Under the pieces are notes generated by a model. The model saw only the letters and a list, made by a program, of their open reading frames with translations. It searched no databases and had not been told where the DNA came from. A stretch of 64,000 nt of DNA from an uncultured Chloroflexota bacterium (GTDB lineage Bacteria; Chloroflexota; Anaerolineae; Caldilineales; Caldilineaceae), in assembly GCA_903879975.1 (NCBI GenBank), contig CAIRNL010000705.1, positions 28,532-92,531 on the forward strand. Direction: 5' to 3'. Within the stretch, counting starts at the first letter, position 1. Every line of letters begins with the position of its first letter. Positions 48,331 to 61,334 of this stretch are shown here, piece after piece. The translations under genes and the position numbers were made by a program.

Positions 48331-50151
48331 ATGCCCGTCGCCCACCGCCTGCGTGCCTGTCTTGCACTCCTGCTGGCCGCTCTCGCATCCGTGGCCGGCT
48401 ATACAGGGACACACGCTGTTCCTCGTACACCGCAGCCACCCCCTGCCCCCCTGATGGAGCGCCCTACCGCGCCGGTTGTCGCGCAGGTCTCCTTTGCAGG
48501 GCAGGACGATCTCAACCGACTGGCCGGCGAACTCGACGTCTGGCAGGTCGATCACGCCATGCGCCGGGCAACGTTGCTGCTGACCCCGGCCCAGCTGCAG
48601 CAACTGCGCAGCACAGGACGCCCCCTGACGGTCGACGCTGCAGCGACCGCACGCCTGGCGTGGCCCACGTCAACCGTTTCATCGCCGCTCCCAGAACGCA
48701 TCCCGAACTTTCCCTGCTATCGCACTGTGGAGGAGACCTACACCAGCCTGGCCCAGCTGGCAGAGGCGGCTCCCGACCTGGTGCAGCCGGTTTCGCTTGG
48801 GCAGAGCTGGCAGTCCGTACAGACAAGCGGCGGCGCCGGCTATCCCATTGAGGGCGTGATCCTCACCAACCAGGCACTGCCCGGCACCAAGCCCATCCTG
48901 TTCTTGATCGCAGCCATCCATGCCCGCGAACTGACAACCGCGGAGACGGCCACGCGCTTTGCCGAGCAGTTGGTGCACCGCTATGGCCTCGACCCCGATG
49001 TAACGTGGCTGCTCGACTACACCGCAATTCACATCGTGCCGCAAACAAACCCCGACGGGCGCAAGAAAGCAGAAAGCGGCCTCTACTGGCGCAAAAATAT
49101 CAACGACAGCTATGCCTGCTTCCTCGATCCGAACAGCATCGGCGTCGATCTCAACCGTAATAGCAGCTTTCGCTGGAACCAGTGCACGGGGACTGGCTGC
49201 TCGAGCGGCAGTGCCTGCTCCATCACCTACCGCGGCCCGGCGCCGGCGTCGGAGCCGGAAGTGCAGGCCATTGAGGCCTACATGCGCACAATTTTCGCGG
49301 ACCGGCGTGGGCCGCTCGACAGCGACGCAGCCCCTGCCGACACCTCCGGCGTGATGATCTCGCTGCACAGCTACTCGCCGCTCATCCTCTATCCGTGGGG
49401 ATGGACGCAGGCTGCGGCGCCCAACGCCGAGGGGCTGCGCACCCTAGCGCGCAAATTCGGTTACTACACCGGCTATTCCGCCTGCCAGTCGGGCGGCGAC
49501 GGCTGCCTCTACATGACCGACGGCACAACCGACGACTTTGCCTATGGGGAACTGGGCGTTGCCGCCTTTACTTTCGAACTGGGCAGTGAGTTTTTCCAAG
49601 CGTGCAGCGCCTTCGAATCGTCGATCCTCAGCGGCACGCTGGACGCACTGACCTACGCCGCCAAGGCCGCGCGGCAGCCGTATCTGGCGCCAGCCGGGCC
49701 CGAGATCATCTCGGCAACAACCACAGTGACGCAGCTCCTGGGCGGGCAACCCGTGACGCTGACAGTCATAGCCGACGACACGCGACGCGAGGCCGTTGCT
49801 CGCAAAGGCGAGCCACTGGCCGACGCAGCGCAGGCGATCCAGGCGGCCCGCTTCACGATCGCTGCACCCAGCTGGGCGCCGTGCGCTGTTGCCCAGCCCA
49901 TGGCGCCGGCTGACGGCTTCTTCGACACCGCTGTCGAAGAAGCGGTAGCGGTCATCGATACAGCAGGATGGCCCCCAGGCCGCCATCTCCTGTTCGTAGA
50001 GGGACAGGATGCCGCCGGCGCATGGGGCGTGCCAACAGCGGTCTTTGTCGACGTGGCAGACACAGATGGCCACGTGCCTGCCTATGTCGCCCAGCCGGCA
50101 GCATGCGAGCAACTGCACCTGCCGTGGATTGCTTGGAACCAGGGGCCGTAG
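48331..50151 (+). CDS. Secreted M14-family zinc carboxypeptidase
   Basis: 606 residues. Signal peptide (about 5-25), a prosegment-like part, then the M14 domain from about 125. Zinc ligands are H197 and E200 (HARE) and H346 (SLHSYSP); substrate-binding residues are in GVDLNRNSSFRW (about 271-282); the catalytic glutamate is E416 (FTFELG). Four cysteines in the domain may pair. It would remove C-terminal residues outside the cell. A C-terminal part (about 450-606) is a beta-rich, probably Ig-like extension. It starts one base after the preceding stop. Confidence 0.92.
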   Translation: MPVAHRLRACLALLLAALASVAGYTGTHAVPRTPQPPPAPLMERPTAPVVAQVSFAGQDDLNRLAGELDVWQVDHAMRRATLLLTPAQLQQLRSTGRPLTVDAAATARLAWPTSTVSSPLPERIPNFPCYRTVEETYTSLAQLAEAAPDLVQPVSLGQSWQSVQTSGGAGYPIEGVILTNQALPGTKPILFLIAAIHARELTTAETATRFAEQLVHRYGLDPDVTWLLDYTAIHIVPQTNPDGRKKAESGLYWRKNINDSYACFLDPNSIGVDLNRNSSFRWNQCTGTGCSSGSACSITYRGPAPASEPEVQAIEAYMRTIFADRRGPLDSDAAPADTSGVMISLHSYSPLILYPWGWTQAAAPNAEGLRTLARKFGYYTGYSACQSGGDGCLYMTDGTTDDFAYGELGVAAFTFELGSEFFQACSAFESSILSGTLDALTYAAKAARQPYLAPAGPEIISATTTVTQLLGGQPVTLTVIADDTRREAVARKGEPLADAAQAIQAARFTIAAPSWAPCAVAQPMAPADGFFDTAVEEAVAVIDTAGWPPGRHLLFVEGQDAAGAWGVPTAVFVDVADTDGHVPAYVAQPAACEQLHLPWIAWNQGP

Positions 50152-50154
50152 CCA

Positions 50155-51039
50155 ATGAACGTGCTCTCCCTCGCTGTCGGCCTTCTCCTGGCCGTGCTGA
50201 CGCCCCTCTACCTGCGCGGGTGGGTGCGACTGCGCAGGCGCGGCGCTGGATTTGCCAGCTTCGCCCGGCTCAGCGTCTTTCTCTTTGCCGCCCTCACGAC
50301 TGCACTGGTCTTCCTCTCGCCCATGAACTGGCTCAACGCCGACTATTTCTTCATCCGCGTGGCGCAGTACCTCTTCCTGTGCCTCTTTGCCATCCCAGCT
50401 TTCTTCATCAGCTGCGCCTTTGATGTCATCCTGTGGGGGCTGCCCGCCGGCGCCCGTCGTACAGTCGGACGCTGGATGCGCGGTCGAGGCCCGGTGCAGC
50501 GCTTGCTGCACAAGGCGACGCAGCCGTGGATTGCCTTCATCCTCTTCATTGCGCTCTTTGTGACTTGGTACGACAACCGCATTGCCTCGTGGCTGCTGGC
50601 CAACCCGCTGCTGCACACAGCGTCGCTGCTGTTGCTGGGCGCAGCAGCCATGCTGACATGGTGGCATCTCATCGGCACAGGGCTGCGGCTGCACACAGAA
50701 CTCTCCCCGTGGTTGGCGGCAATAACACTCCTCATTATCGAACTGGTGAGTATGTCCATCGCTGTGCCGACCGCTTTTTCCACCGAACCGATCTACGCGC
50801 ACTATGCGGCAGCCTTCGCCGCCCCCGATCGCTTTCTGCCCCTGACCATCGCCGACGACCAGGCGCTGGGCGGTGGACTCTTGTGGGTGGGCGGCAGCGC
50901 CGTCTTCCTGTCGAGCATCGTCCTGATCCTCAATCGCCTCTTCAATCGCCATCGCATGGATCGATCCGACCCGTTGCCGGGCTGGGATGCCGACGAACGC
51001 ATGATCATGCCGGGGCTGGAACACCGATTGAAGAAGTGA
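50155..51039 (+). CDS. Divergent CtaG-like membrane protein
   Basis: 294 residues with about seven membrane helices. It follows the plan of CtaG at 6617: a first loop region (SPMNWLNADYFFIRVAQYLFLCL against the SPIDWLGSQLLIMHMVQHKILVM of CtaG), and ADDQALGGGLLWVGGSAVF against LEDQMIGGAIMWVWSSEMM. The in-helix histidines of true CtaG (HMVQH, HNLEH) are mostly lost here. So it is a paralogue that probably does not bind copper the same way. It lies three bases after the peptidase stop. Confidence 0.75.
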   Translation: MNVLSLAVGLLLAVLTPLYLRGWVRLRRRGAGFASFARLSVFLFAALTTALVFLSPMNWLNADYFFIRVAQYLFLCLFAIPAFFISCAFDVILWGLPAGARRTVGRWMRGRGPVQRLLHKATQPWIAFILFIALFVTWYDNRIASWLLANPLLHTASLLLLGAAAMLTWWHLIGTGLRLHTELSPWLAAITLLIIELVSMSIAVPTAFSTEPIYAHYAAAFAAPDRFLPLTIADDQALGGGLLWVGGSAVFLSSIVLILNRLFNRHRMDRSDPLPGWDADERMIMPGLEHRLKK

Positions 51040-51173
51040 CAGCGATCAACAGATACTCTTTGATGCGCTCTACCTCTCTTCGTCGTATTGGGCTTTTGAT
51101 ACCCTATCTTCATTGTCTTCCAGCGCTATCTGGTGGAAGGCATCAGCACAACCGGACTGAAAGGCTAGCCGCT

Positions 51174-51944
51174 ATGATACCGATTCCACCGCACAACATT
51201 CCGCGCACACGCGCGGTCGAGATTGTCTGCCACCGGGGCGCCAACGAGTATGCGCCGGCCAATACCCGCGCCGCAGCCCAAATTTGTGTGGACTGGGGCA
51301 TGGATTATGTGGAGATCGATGTCAACACCAGCAAGGATGGCGTCCTTTACGTCTTCCATGGGCCGGAAGTACAGTTCACGACCAACGGCTCTGGTCTTTT
51401 TCACGAATTGACGGCCGCCGAGATCGACGAGCTGGACGCCGGATCTTGGTTCGATCCGAGTTTTGCTGGCACGCGCGTGCCCCGTCTGGACGAATATCTG
51501 CGTTGGATCCAGGGCAAGGCGAAGCTCTTCCTCGATGTAAAGCACGCCGACCTGCCGCAACTGCTTGCGCTGCTCCACGATATGCAGATGCAGGACGACT
51601 GTTTTTTCTGGTTTGGCGACCCCGACGCAGCCTATGCCTTTCGCCGCCTGGCGCCGCACCTTGTTCTGAAAGTCAACGCCGACGACGCGGCCGCAGCACG
51701 GGCCGCCCATGACAGTTTGGCTGCCAATATCATTGAGACCGGCCTGGAGAACCTGACGGAAGAGTTCGTCGACGCCTGCCGATCGCGCGGGATGAAGATC
51801 ATGGTCTATCACACAGAGAAAGACCCGGTCGCCTTTCGCACCATACTGGACTGGGGAGTCGATCTGATTAACTGCGACCACGGCGATGTCGTCGCACAGG
51901 TCGCTGCTGCGCACGCCGCAGAGCGTGCGCCAGGTGAACGCTGA
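51174..51944 (+). CDS. Glycerophosphodiester phosphodiesterase family protein
   Basis: 256 residues of TIM-barrel fold. The GDPD motif is present: CHRGANEYAPANT with His20-Arg21, VEIDVNTSKDG with E and D metal ligands, and VFHGP with the second His. It would hydrolyse glycerophosphodiesters to glycerol-3-phosphate, probably inside the cell because no signal peptide is seen. The ATG follows AAAGG. Its TGA overlaps the next ATG (TGATG). Confidence 0.9.
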   Translation: MIPIPPHNIPRTRAVEIVCHRGANEYAPANTRAAAQICVDWGMDYVEIDVNTSKDGVLYVFHGPEVQFTTNGSGLFHELTAAEIDELDAGSWFDPSFAGTRVPRLDEYLRWIQGKAKLFLDVKHADLPQLLALLHDMQMQDDCFFWFGDPDAAYAFRRLAPHLVLKVNADDAAAARAAHDSLAANIIETGLENLTEEFVDACRSRGMKIMVYHTEKDPVAFRTILDWGVDLINCDHGDVVAQVAAAHAAERAPGER

Positions 51945-52507
51945 TGGCGCAACGAATTCGTGCGATTTTTCTTGACTGCGGCGATACCCTGGTCGATGAG
52001 GGCAGCGAGGTCAAACCGGATGGCGAGGTCTCCGTGCGCGCCGACCTGATTCCCGGTGCCGGCGAGCTGGTGCGCGAACTCAAGCGCCGCGGCTACCCGC
52101 TCGCCCTCGTGGCCGACGGCCCGCTCGCCACTTTTGTGAACAACCTGGGTCCGTACAGGATCTACGACCTCTTTGATGTCTACGCGATTTCTGAGACGGT
52201 CGGCGCCAGCAAGCCTGATGCCCGTATCTTCCGCAGCGCACTTCACCAGCTTCAGATCGCGGCGGATGACCATGCGCGCGTGCTCATGGTCGGCAACCAC
52301 CTGGGCCGCGATATCAAGGGCGCCAATGCGCTGGGCATCACCAGCGTCTGGCTGGACTGGGCGCCGCGCCGCGCCAAGACGCCGGCCGATGCATCTGAGC
52401 AGCCAGATTTCACCATCAAGATGCCGCTGGATTTTTTGCATCTCGTGGACCAGATCGAGGCCGGCCAAGCGCTGCCCAAGGAGCGCGTACACCGCCAACA
52501 CCCATGA
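51944..52507 (+). CDS. HAD-family hydrolase
   Basis: 187 residues. Motif I reads FLDCGDTL, so the nucleophile Asp is present but the second Asp (position +2) is Gly; motif II is ALVADGP; motif III and IV are SKPDARIFR and VGNHLGRDIKGA. A D-x-G/A-x-T motif I is known in phosphonatase-like members, which use another acid. It could be a phosphatase with an altered mechanism. It overlaps the GDPD gene by one base, so the two may act in one pathway. Confidence 0.85.
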   Translation: MAQRIRAIFLDCGDTLVDEGSEVKPDGEVSVRADLIPGAGELVRELKRRGYPLALVADGPLATFVNNLGPYRIYDLFDVYAISETVGASKPDARIFRSALHQLQIAADDHARVLMVGNHLGRDIKGANALGITSVWLDWAPRRAKTPADASEQPDFTIKMPLDFLHLVDQIEAGQALPKERVHRQHP

Positions 52508-52652
52508 TTCCGCACCCGCCCGTCAACGGGCGTCCAGAAAACCAGCGTAACCTCGCCGTGAACCTGTGCCGGTTGGCCAGATCCCTGCAGACAAAAGCCG
52601 CTCACCTCTCCCGCACGCACTGTACGACAATACCAGCTGCGATCTCATCCCA

Positions 52653-55253
<2,601 letters not shown>

Positions 55254-55280
55254 AGCTGGAATCCTCTCAATCATCGCTGT

Positions 55281-56396
55281 TCAAATGAATTTGAGCAGTG
55301 TTGACCAGGCACGCCGATGGGCGATGCCTGCATGGCTTCTTTCCAATTCCTGGCCAATCGCTGCGAGAAATCGGTTCCGTCCCCGTTCTCCGAAGAGGAC
55401 AAGGATCCCGGAAGAGAAAGTAGCAAAATCCGCAACGTAGAGATTGTGACCGCTGGCAAATTCGCCAGCAATTCGCTGAGAAAGCATCTGTTGCTCGGAT
55501 ACCGCCGACGGCAACCGAGCCAGAAAGAGCACCTCGCTGATATGTCGCGAACGTACCGATTCTAGTTTGGAATCCAGGTGCGTCAGGGTTAAGACTCGAT
55601 CTTTCACTTCAACAAGCAAAACGATTTCGTCACTGTGCCAGCATTCAATATCGGCCAACATACCAGATGCACGATCCGCTGCATTGACGCGGGTATGTTT
55701 GACGTCATCGAACAGACCGAATTCCATACCAATCACTTGAAACAGCGCAGTTGCGACGACTTCCAGCCTCTCGCCACCGGAACTCTCGGCAAGATACTGT
55801 GTAAGACAGTCTTGTAGTCCCTTGAGGCTAACTCGGTTTGGCGTTGGGTAAGTGATCTGGACTTCGGAAAGCAGGAGATAGATTTCGAACAGGACTTGTC
55901 GAAGGAGTCGCAGCGCAGAGTCAGGGTCTCGTGATGCCTCTACCCAGTCTAGTACTGCAACCAGCTTGTCCCAATCTGCCTTGTTTTTTTGTTGTTCACG
56001 AAACTCGGCGGTTACTGCTCGAACTCGGAGCGGGTTGTTGACATATGGCTCTGGGGAGCCGCCTAATACGCGGTGATTGCTCTGGTCAAAAGGAACGATC
56101 ACTTCATGCGCAATTGTGCGGGCGTCAAACGAACCGGCGTATTCATAGGCGGCCATGAGACTGTGAGCATCCAGATCAGGATTCACTGTCTTTGCCAGCA
56201 GCTGTGTCGGCAATACGTAGTGATACGATTTGATTTTGCTGGTGAGGCATGCTCGAACCAGCTCTGTCAATCTATGTCCGGCGCCCAACGGCGCTTCAGG
56301 AGGGTCACCACTGGAAAATGACAGCAGTGTTTCCTGCCAGACTACCGCGAGTCGCTGTCTGCAATTTTCTACAAGATCACGAATTTCAGGACTCAT
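55281..56396 (-). CDS. SacI-family Type II restriction endonuclease
   Basis: 371 residues, the size of this family. Recognised by the central block FDARTIAHEVIVPFDQSNHRVLGGSPEPYVNNPLR (90-124) and by NAADRASGMLADIE...VLLVEVKDR. D249 and E263-x-K265 fit a PD-(D/E)XK active site. SacI cuts GAGCTC; the site cut here cannot be told from sequence. Its ATG lies 8 bases before the methylase stop, in another frame, so expression is coupled and follows the protective enzyme. Base composition is visibly less GC-rich than the neighbours, suggesting transfer. Confidence 0.78.
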   Translation of the reverse strand: MSPEIRDLVENCRQRLAVVWQETLLSFSSGDPPEAPLGAGHRLTELVRACLTSKIKSYHYVLPTQLLAKTVNPDLDAHSLMAAYEYAGSFDARTIAHEVIVPFDQSNHRVLGGSPEPYVNNPLRVRAVTAEFREQQKNKADWDKLVAVLDWVEASRDPDSALRLLRQVLFEIYLLLSEVQITYPTPNRVSLKGLQDCLTQYLAESSGGERLEVVATALFQVIGMEFGLFDDVKHTRVNAADRASGMLADIECWHSDEIVLLVEVKDRVLTLTHLDSKLESVRSRHISEVLFLARLPSAVSEQQMLSQRIAGEFASGHNLYVADFATFSSGILVLFGERGRNRFLAAIGQELERSHAGIAHRRAWSTLLKFI

Positions 56397-57240
56397 TGGC
56401 GAGGAGGCTGACCTGGCCGGATGTTTCGGCAATCGGATAGTTCGTCCACAACACTTCCACCCTCATTGTCTTTACAGAGTGGGTCGTTCTAGGTTCTGCC
56501 TCGTACACATACCAATCCCGATACAGCGTATCCATCAGCTGACCGTGATAACCTGAAATCGCTACTTTCCCCTGTACTGCTGAAAGAACGTCGAACAGAG
56601 CGATGTGATCTTCGTTCGTCATTTCATATCGGTACGCCTTGATATCCCCGCGTGAGTCGTGCACATAGGGAGGATCACAGTAGAAGAGGGTGTCAGGACT
56701 ATCGTAGCGGCGGATGACCTTGATAGCTGTGTCATGTTCAATCTGAACGCGTAAGAGCCGACCGGCAATTTGCTCCAGACCTTCTACGCTGCCAAGCCAG
56801 CGCGAGACTGCACCCGACATCCCGGCGCGACTTGTGTTGAGGCAGTTGGCCCATCGTCCAACGGATGCTGTCTGTGCCAATCCAGTGCGTACCTGCCTTG
56901 CCCTCACAAAAAAGCGGCGCGCCCGTTCAAGATCGGTCAGTCCTTCCTCACTGTCCACAGAGTCGATAGCAGCGATAAACTCTTCACGTGAAAACGGCGT
57001 CATCCCGATTGCAAACACGAGATCATCTTTTTGTTCCCGCAAGATCCGGAAGAAATTGACGACCTCGCTGTCCAGATCGTTGTAGGTTTCCACAGGGGAG
57101 GGGCGACGGTTCAGCAGAACCGCAGCAGAACCGCCAAAAGGCTCGCAGTAGTGATGACACTCGGGTAGTAGACCGAGCAACCAGTTCAGTTGGCTGTACT
57201 TGCCCCCATACCAGCCAAAGGCTATGTTCTTGCTGGCCAT
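56386..57240 (-). CDS. D12-class N6-adenine DNA methyltransferase
   Basis: 284 residues. AdoMet-binding PFGGSAAVLL (34-43), YNDLD (53-57) and the catalytic DPPY (189-192) give the alpha-class (Dam/D12) order. It methylates adenine N6 in a target site and would protect the host from the overlapping endonuclease. The ATG at 57240 has an excellent AAAGGAGG. It is interesting that SacI itself is paired with a cytosine methylase, so the pairing here may mean a different target. Confidence 0.92.
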   Translation of the reverse strand: MASKNIAFGWYGGKYSQLNWLLGLLPECHHYCEPFGGSAAVLLNRRPSPVETYNDLDSEVVNFFRILREQKDDLVFAIGMTPFSREEFIAAIDSVDSEEGLTDLERARRFFVRARQVRTGLAQTASVGRWANCLNTSRAGMSGAVSRWLGSVEGLEQIAGRLLRVQIEHDTAIKVIRRYDSPDTLFYCDPPYVHDSRGDIKAYRYEMTNEDHIALFDVLSAVQGKVAISGYHGQLMDTLYRDWYVYEAEPRTTHSVKTMRVEVLWTNYPIAETSGQVSLLANES

Positions 57241-57289
57241 AAGCCTCCTTTGTCGGATTCCGGCACACAGGTGCGGCCGCGACAGCATG

Positions 57290-57318
57290 AGCATATCATC
57301 CGCGGTATCTGCGTGCAA
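57290..57318 (-). promoter_or_regulatory. Promoter for the methylase
   Basis: Minus-strand TTGCAC (57318-57313), 17-base spacer, TATGCT (57295-57290), 50 bases ahead of the methylase ATG. It gives the restriction-modification pair its own transcript. Confidence 0.5.
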
Positions 57319-57394
57319 CCTCGTCGTCAAGTCGGGGTTCAACCCTCGGCTTCGCCGCCATGCCCCCAACTTGAATTGCACCCGTCAAGTCAGC

Positions 57395-58611
57395 CTATCG
57401 CACCATGCGCCGGTAAAGCTCTTCGTCTTCGAGCTGCCGCCGCGGCTGGATTGCGCGGCGCTTACGCAACTGCTCACGCAGGCCCAGCAAACCTGCCACC
57501 TGGCCGCGCAGCCGCGCACGTGCCGCCTCGCCGCGCACGGCACGCAGCGCAGCCAAGGTAACGGTGAGCTGCCCCCACAAAATAGCGATCGCATTGCGCC
57601 ATAGCAACGACCGTGGCATGTTCTTGGCGATCATCCACAGCGTGTTGCGCCCCACGTAGTAGCTGGCCAGCACGTCGCCGCCGCTGGCGCTCAGGTGGTG
57701 ATAGACGCGTGCCTGCGGCGCAAAGACGGCCTGGTACCCTGCCAGCTGCGCACGGAAACCAAAATCAGCATCCTCCACGTACATCCGGAAGGACTCGTCG
57801 AATCCCCCCAGCGCCTGCCACACATCGCGCCGGTAGGCCGTGGCGCCGCCGCAGCCGCTGAAAACCTCGCGCCAGTCGTCAAACTGGCCACGGTCGACCT
57901 GCCACACACCGCGGTTGCGCGGGATGCCGTCGACGCCGAGCAGGTCGCCAGCCGTGTGCAATGTATCGCGACGGTCGAACAGCAGGATCTTGCTGGTGAC
58001 GATGGCCGCCTGCGGGTTGGCGACAATCGCCCGAACCAGCTCTTTGAGCCAGTCAGGCTCCGGTTCGGTGTCGCTGTTGAGCAGCACGATGATCTTGCCG
58101 CGCGCGGCTGCAGCCCCGGTGTTGCACGCCTGCACGAAACCGCCGTTGCGCCGGTTGGCGATGAGCCGCACGTCCGGAAAGTCGCGCCCGATCACGGCCA
58201 CGGACTCATCGGTGCTGGCATCGTCGACGACAATGACTTCGAAGTCGCCGAAACGCTGCCCGCGCAGCGCGCCGAGCACGACCGGCAGAAGGCGCGCGCC
58301 ATTGTAGTTGGGCACAATGACCGAGGCAAAGGGGGGCATCACTTCTTGCAGCGCCGGAAAGGTACGATCTGGCCGCGGCGCAAAATCGTCCGGCGCCGCA
58401 CGGAAATTGTCGATGTTGAGCGCGATGGTATGGCGCATGACGACGCGGTTGTTTTCGCGTAGCTCGCTGTACGTCTCGTCCAGCACAAGAGGGTTGCGGT
58501 TCTGACCCGCCCCCTCGTTCTCGGCCAGCCGCAATTTGGCCTGCTCGATCTGCTGCTCGCGTTCAGCGCGTGACTTGCGCTGCGCCGACTTGCTCACATT
58601 GGGTTTCGGTT

Positions 58612-58627
<16 letters not shown>
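57395..58627 (-). CDS. GT2 glycosyltransferase, rhamnosyltransferase-like
   Basis: 410 residues. A charged N-terminal region (about 1-95) precedes a GT2 domain: FASVIVPNYNGARLLPVVLGAL, VIVVDDASTDESVAV, RNGGFVQACNTGAAAARGKIIVLLNSDTEP, and GFDESFRMYVEDADFGFRAQLAG. The pattern is that of WbbL-like rhamnosyltransferases. It overlaps the rmlD stop by 16 bases, and RmlD makes dTDP-rhamnose, which supports rhamnose as donor. No membrane anchor except one weak segment near 350. Confidence 0.88.
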
Positions 58628-59462
<835 letters not shown>

Positions 59463-59463
<1 letters not shown>

Positions 59464-60146
59464 CAGAGGCTCTCCGCCCACTGCGCCGCATCGTCCAGCA
59501 CCGGCGAGATCAGCGGCACAAAGCGCACGCCGCCGTTTCGTGCAAAGTGTAGGCGCCCGTGGCTCTTGCTCACAAGCCAAAGTTCCTGGTCGTCGCTATG
59601 CTCGCCGACCGGCAGCACCATCCGCCCGCCGTCGGCCAGTTGATCGCAGAGTGGCCTGGGCACGTGTGCCGCCGCCGCTGAGACAATGATGGCGTCGAAA
59701 GGCGCAGCTTCCGGCCAGCCCGCCGCGCCGTCGCCTACGCGCAGGTGCGGGGCGTAGCCCTGCGCAGCCAACGCCTGCGCAGCGCCACCTGCCAGCGACG
59801 GGTAACGCTCGATGCTGTAGACGGAGGCGCCGGCTGGTTGGCCTGCCAGGTGCGCCATCTCGCAGAGAATCGCTGTCTCATAGCCCGACCCTGTGCCGAT
59901 CTCCAGCACACGCGCGCCCGGCTGCAACCGCAGCATCTGTACCATGAGGGCCACGATAAAGGGCTGGCTAATGGTCTGGCCCTCGCCGATAGGCAGCGGT
60001 GCGTCCTGCCCAGCAAAGCGCGCCAGATCCGGCGCAATGAAGCACACACGCGGGACGCGCGCAAAGGCAGCGCGTACACGCTCGTCGCTGATTTCGGGCC
60101 ACTGGTCGGCCCATGCAAAGGATTTGTCAGCCGTATCGTCACTCAT
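59463..60146 (-). CDS. pcm: Protein-L-isoaspartate O-methyltransferase
   Basis: 227 residues. AdoMet-binding motif VLEIGTGSGYETAIL, preceded by GQTISQPFIVALMVQ, the family substrate-loop signature. It methylates isoaspartyl groups as a first step in repairing aged proteins. The ATG at 60146 begins the family region. Its stop overlaps the rmlD start, although the roles are unrelated. Confidence 0.92.
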
Positions 60147-60272
60147 AGTCGTCCACTGGTGTAGCTGTTGCCGCACCTGCGCGATTGTACCATCGGAGTG
60201 GGCGCGGCGGGAAACAGCCAGCAAGATGGCAGGTCGATTCTCCCCAGGCAGGGCACGGCACTGCCGCACGGA

Positions 60273-61334
60273 TCAAAGGGCAAGCAGCTCTGGATAGATC
60301 AGGTCCGGCATGTAGTGGCGTACCGGCGGCGCGTCGACAAACCCACAGTGGCCGCCGGACGCATGGATTTGCACGTCGAGCAGCGAGTGGGGGGCCAGCG
60401 TGTAGAAATCGACGACCGGAATCACCGGATCGTTCTGCGCAGTGATGATGCTGGTGCGCACGGTGAGCGTGCTCAGCGCGTCGCCGGTCACCGTATAGTC
60501 GGCGAAATAGTCGTCCGCGCTGTCATAGCGCCGGCTGCCCATGTGTTTCTGCTGTTGTACGAACCACTCCGTCATGTCGCGCACGAGGGCGATTTCGGCC
60601 ACTGCGCGCACATCGACGCGGTCGGGAAAGAGTGCCTGCTTGGCATAGAGCGAGCGCAGCCAGCGCTTGCGGAAGTAGCGCCGCGTGCCAGGATGTCGGT
60701 CCAGGGCATCGGTCGCGCGCGCCGGGTTGATGGCTGGGCAGACGGCGATCACCTTGCGCAGGTTGGCAAAGGGCGCGCGCTCGCTGTGCCATTTTGCCAG
60801 GCGCAGGGCGAAGTTTCCGCCCATGGAAGCGCCGACGATGTAGAACGGCCGGCCACCGGCCAGGTGCGCGATCTGGTCCGTGGCAGCGGCTGCTTCCTCG
60901 ATCAGCGTAGCGCGAAAGATGCCGCGGTTGAGCGCGTAGGGGTTGACGTGCAGATGCGGGCCGTGGTCGCGCAGGTTGAGCCGGAAGGTGGCATAGCCGC
61001 GCTCGGCCAGGTACTGAGCCAGGATCAGGTTGTAGTTGGAATGGCTGCACCCTTCCCAGCCGTGCAAGATCAGCACGAGCCCACGCCGGACGCCGGGCAC
61101 GCGACCGGCATTGTAATAGCCCAGCAGGCGCACCGGCAGTTCCGGATCGGTGCCGGTGTGGTCATAGCCGGCATCCAGCAGGACTGGGCGCTCATCGCGC
61201 GTGATGTCAATCCCCTTGGGGCGGATCATGGCCAGCATAGTCTGGGCACTGCCAGACCGCACGAGTCGGCGGGGCTGAAATGGCGTGCGCGGCGCGCGGC
61301 GCATGCCGGCCGCGTCAGTCATTGCGCTGTTCAT
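60273..61334 (-). CDS. Alpha/beta hydrolase of the YheT/EMB8 family
   Basis: 353 residues. HGWEG at about 91-95 forms the oxyanion hole; nucleophile in VGASMGGNF; acid and base in AQNDPVIP and ASGGHCGFV. The family start (SGSAQTMLAMIRP) matches YheT-like esterases. Substrate unknown. Its start codon lies inside the end of the DinB gene (20-base overlap; an in-frame ATG at 61322 would shorten this to 8). Confidence 0.9.
   Translation of the reverse strand: MNSAMTDAAGMRRAPRTPFQPRRLVRSGSAQTMLAMIRPKGIDITRDERPVLLDAGYDHTGTDPELPVRLLGYYNAGRVPGVRRGLVLILHGWEGCSHSNYNLILAQYLAERGYATFRLNLRDHGPHLHVNPYALNRGIFRATLIEEAAAATDQIAHLAGGRPFYIVGASMGGNFALRLAKWHSERAPFANLRKVIAVCPAINPARATDALDRHPGTRRYFRKRWLRSLYAKQALFPDRVDVRAVAEIALVRDMTEWFVQQQKHMGSRRYDSADDYFADYTVTGDALSTLTVRTSIITAQNDPVIPVVDFYTLAPHSLLDVQIHASGGHCGFVDAPPVRHYMPDLIYPELLAL

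Noticed and set aside
49444..51024. 526-codon open frame on the minus strand over the peptidase and CtaG-like genes
   Set aside because: It crosses two well-supported genes in antisense and resembles no protein family.
52517..52532. Short palindrome CGCCCG-TCAA-CGGGCG between the convergent HAD and ATPase genes
   Set aside because: Stem of only six base pairs and no T tract on either strand, so not called a terminator.
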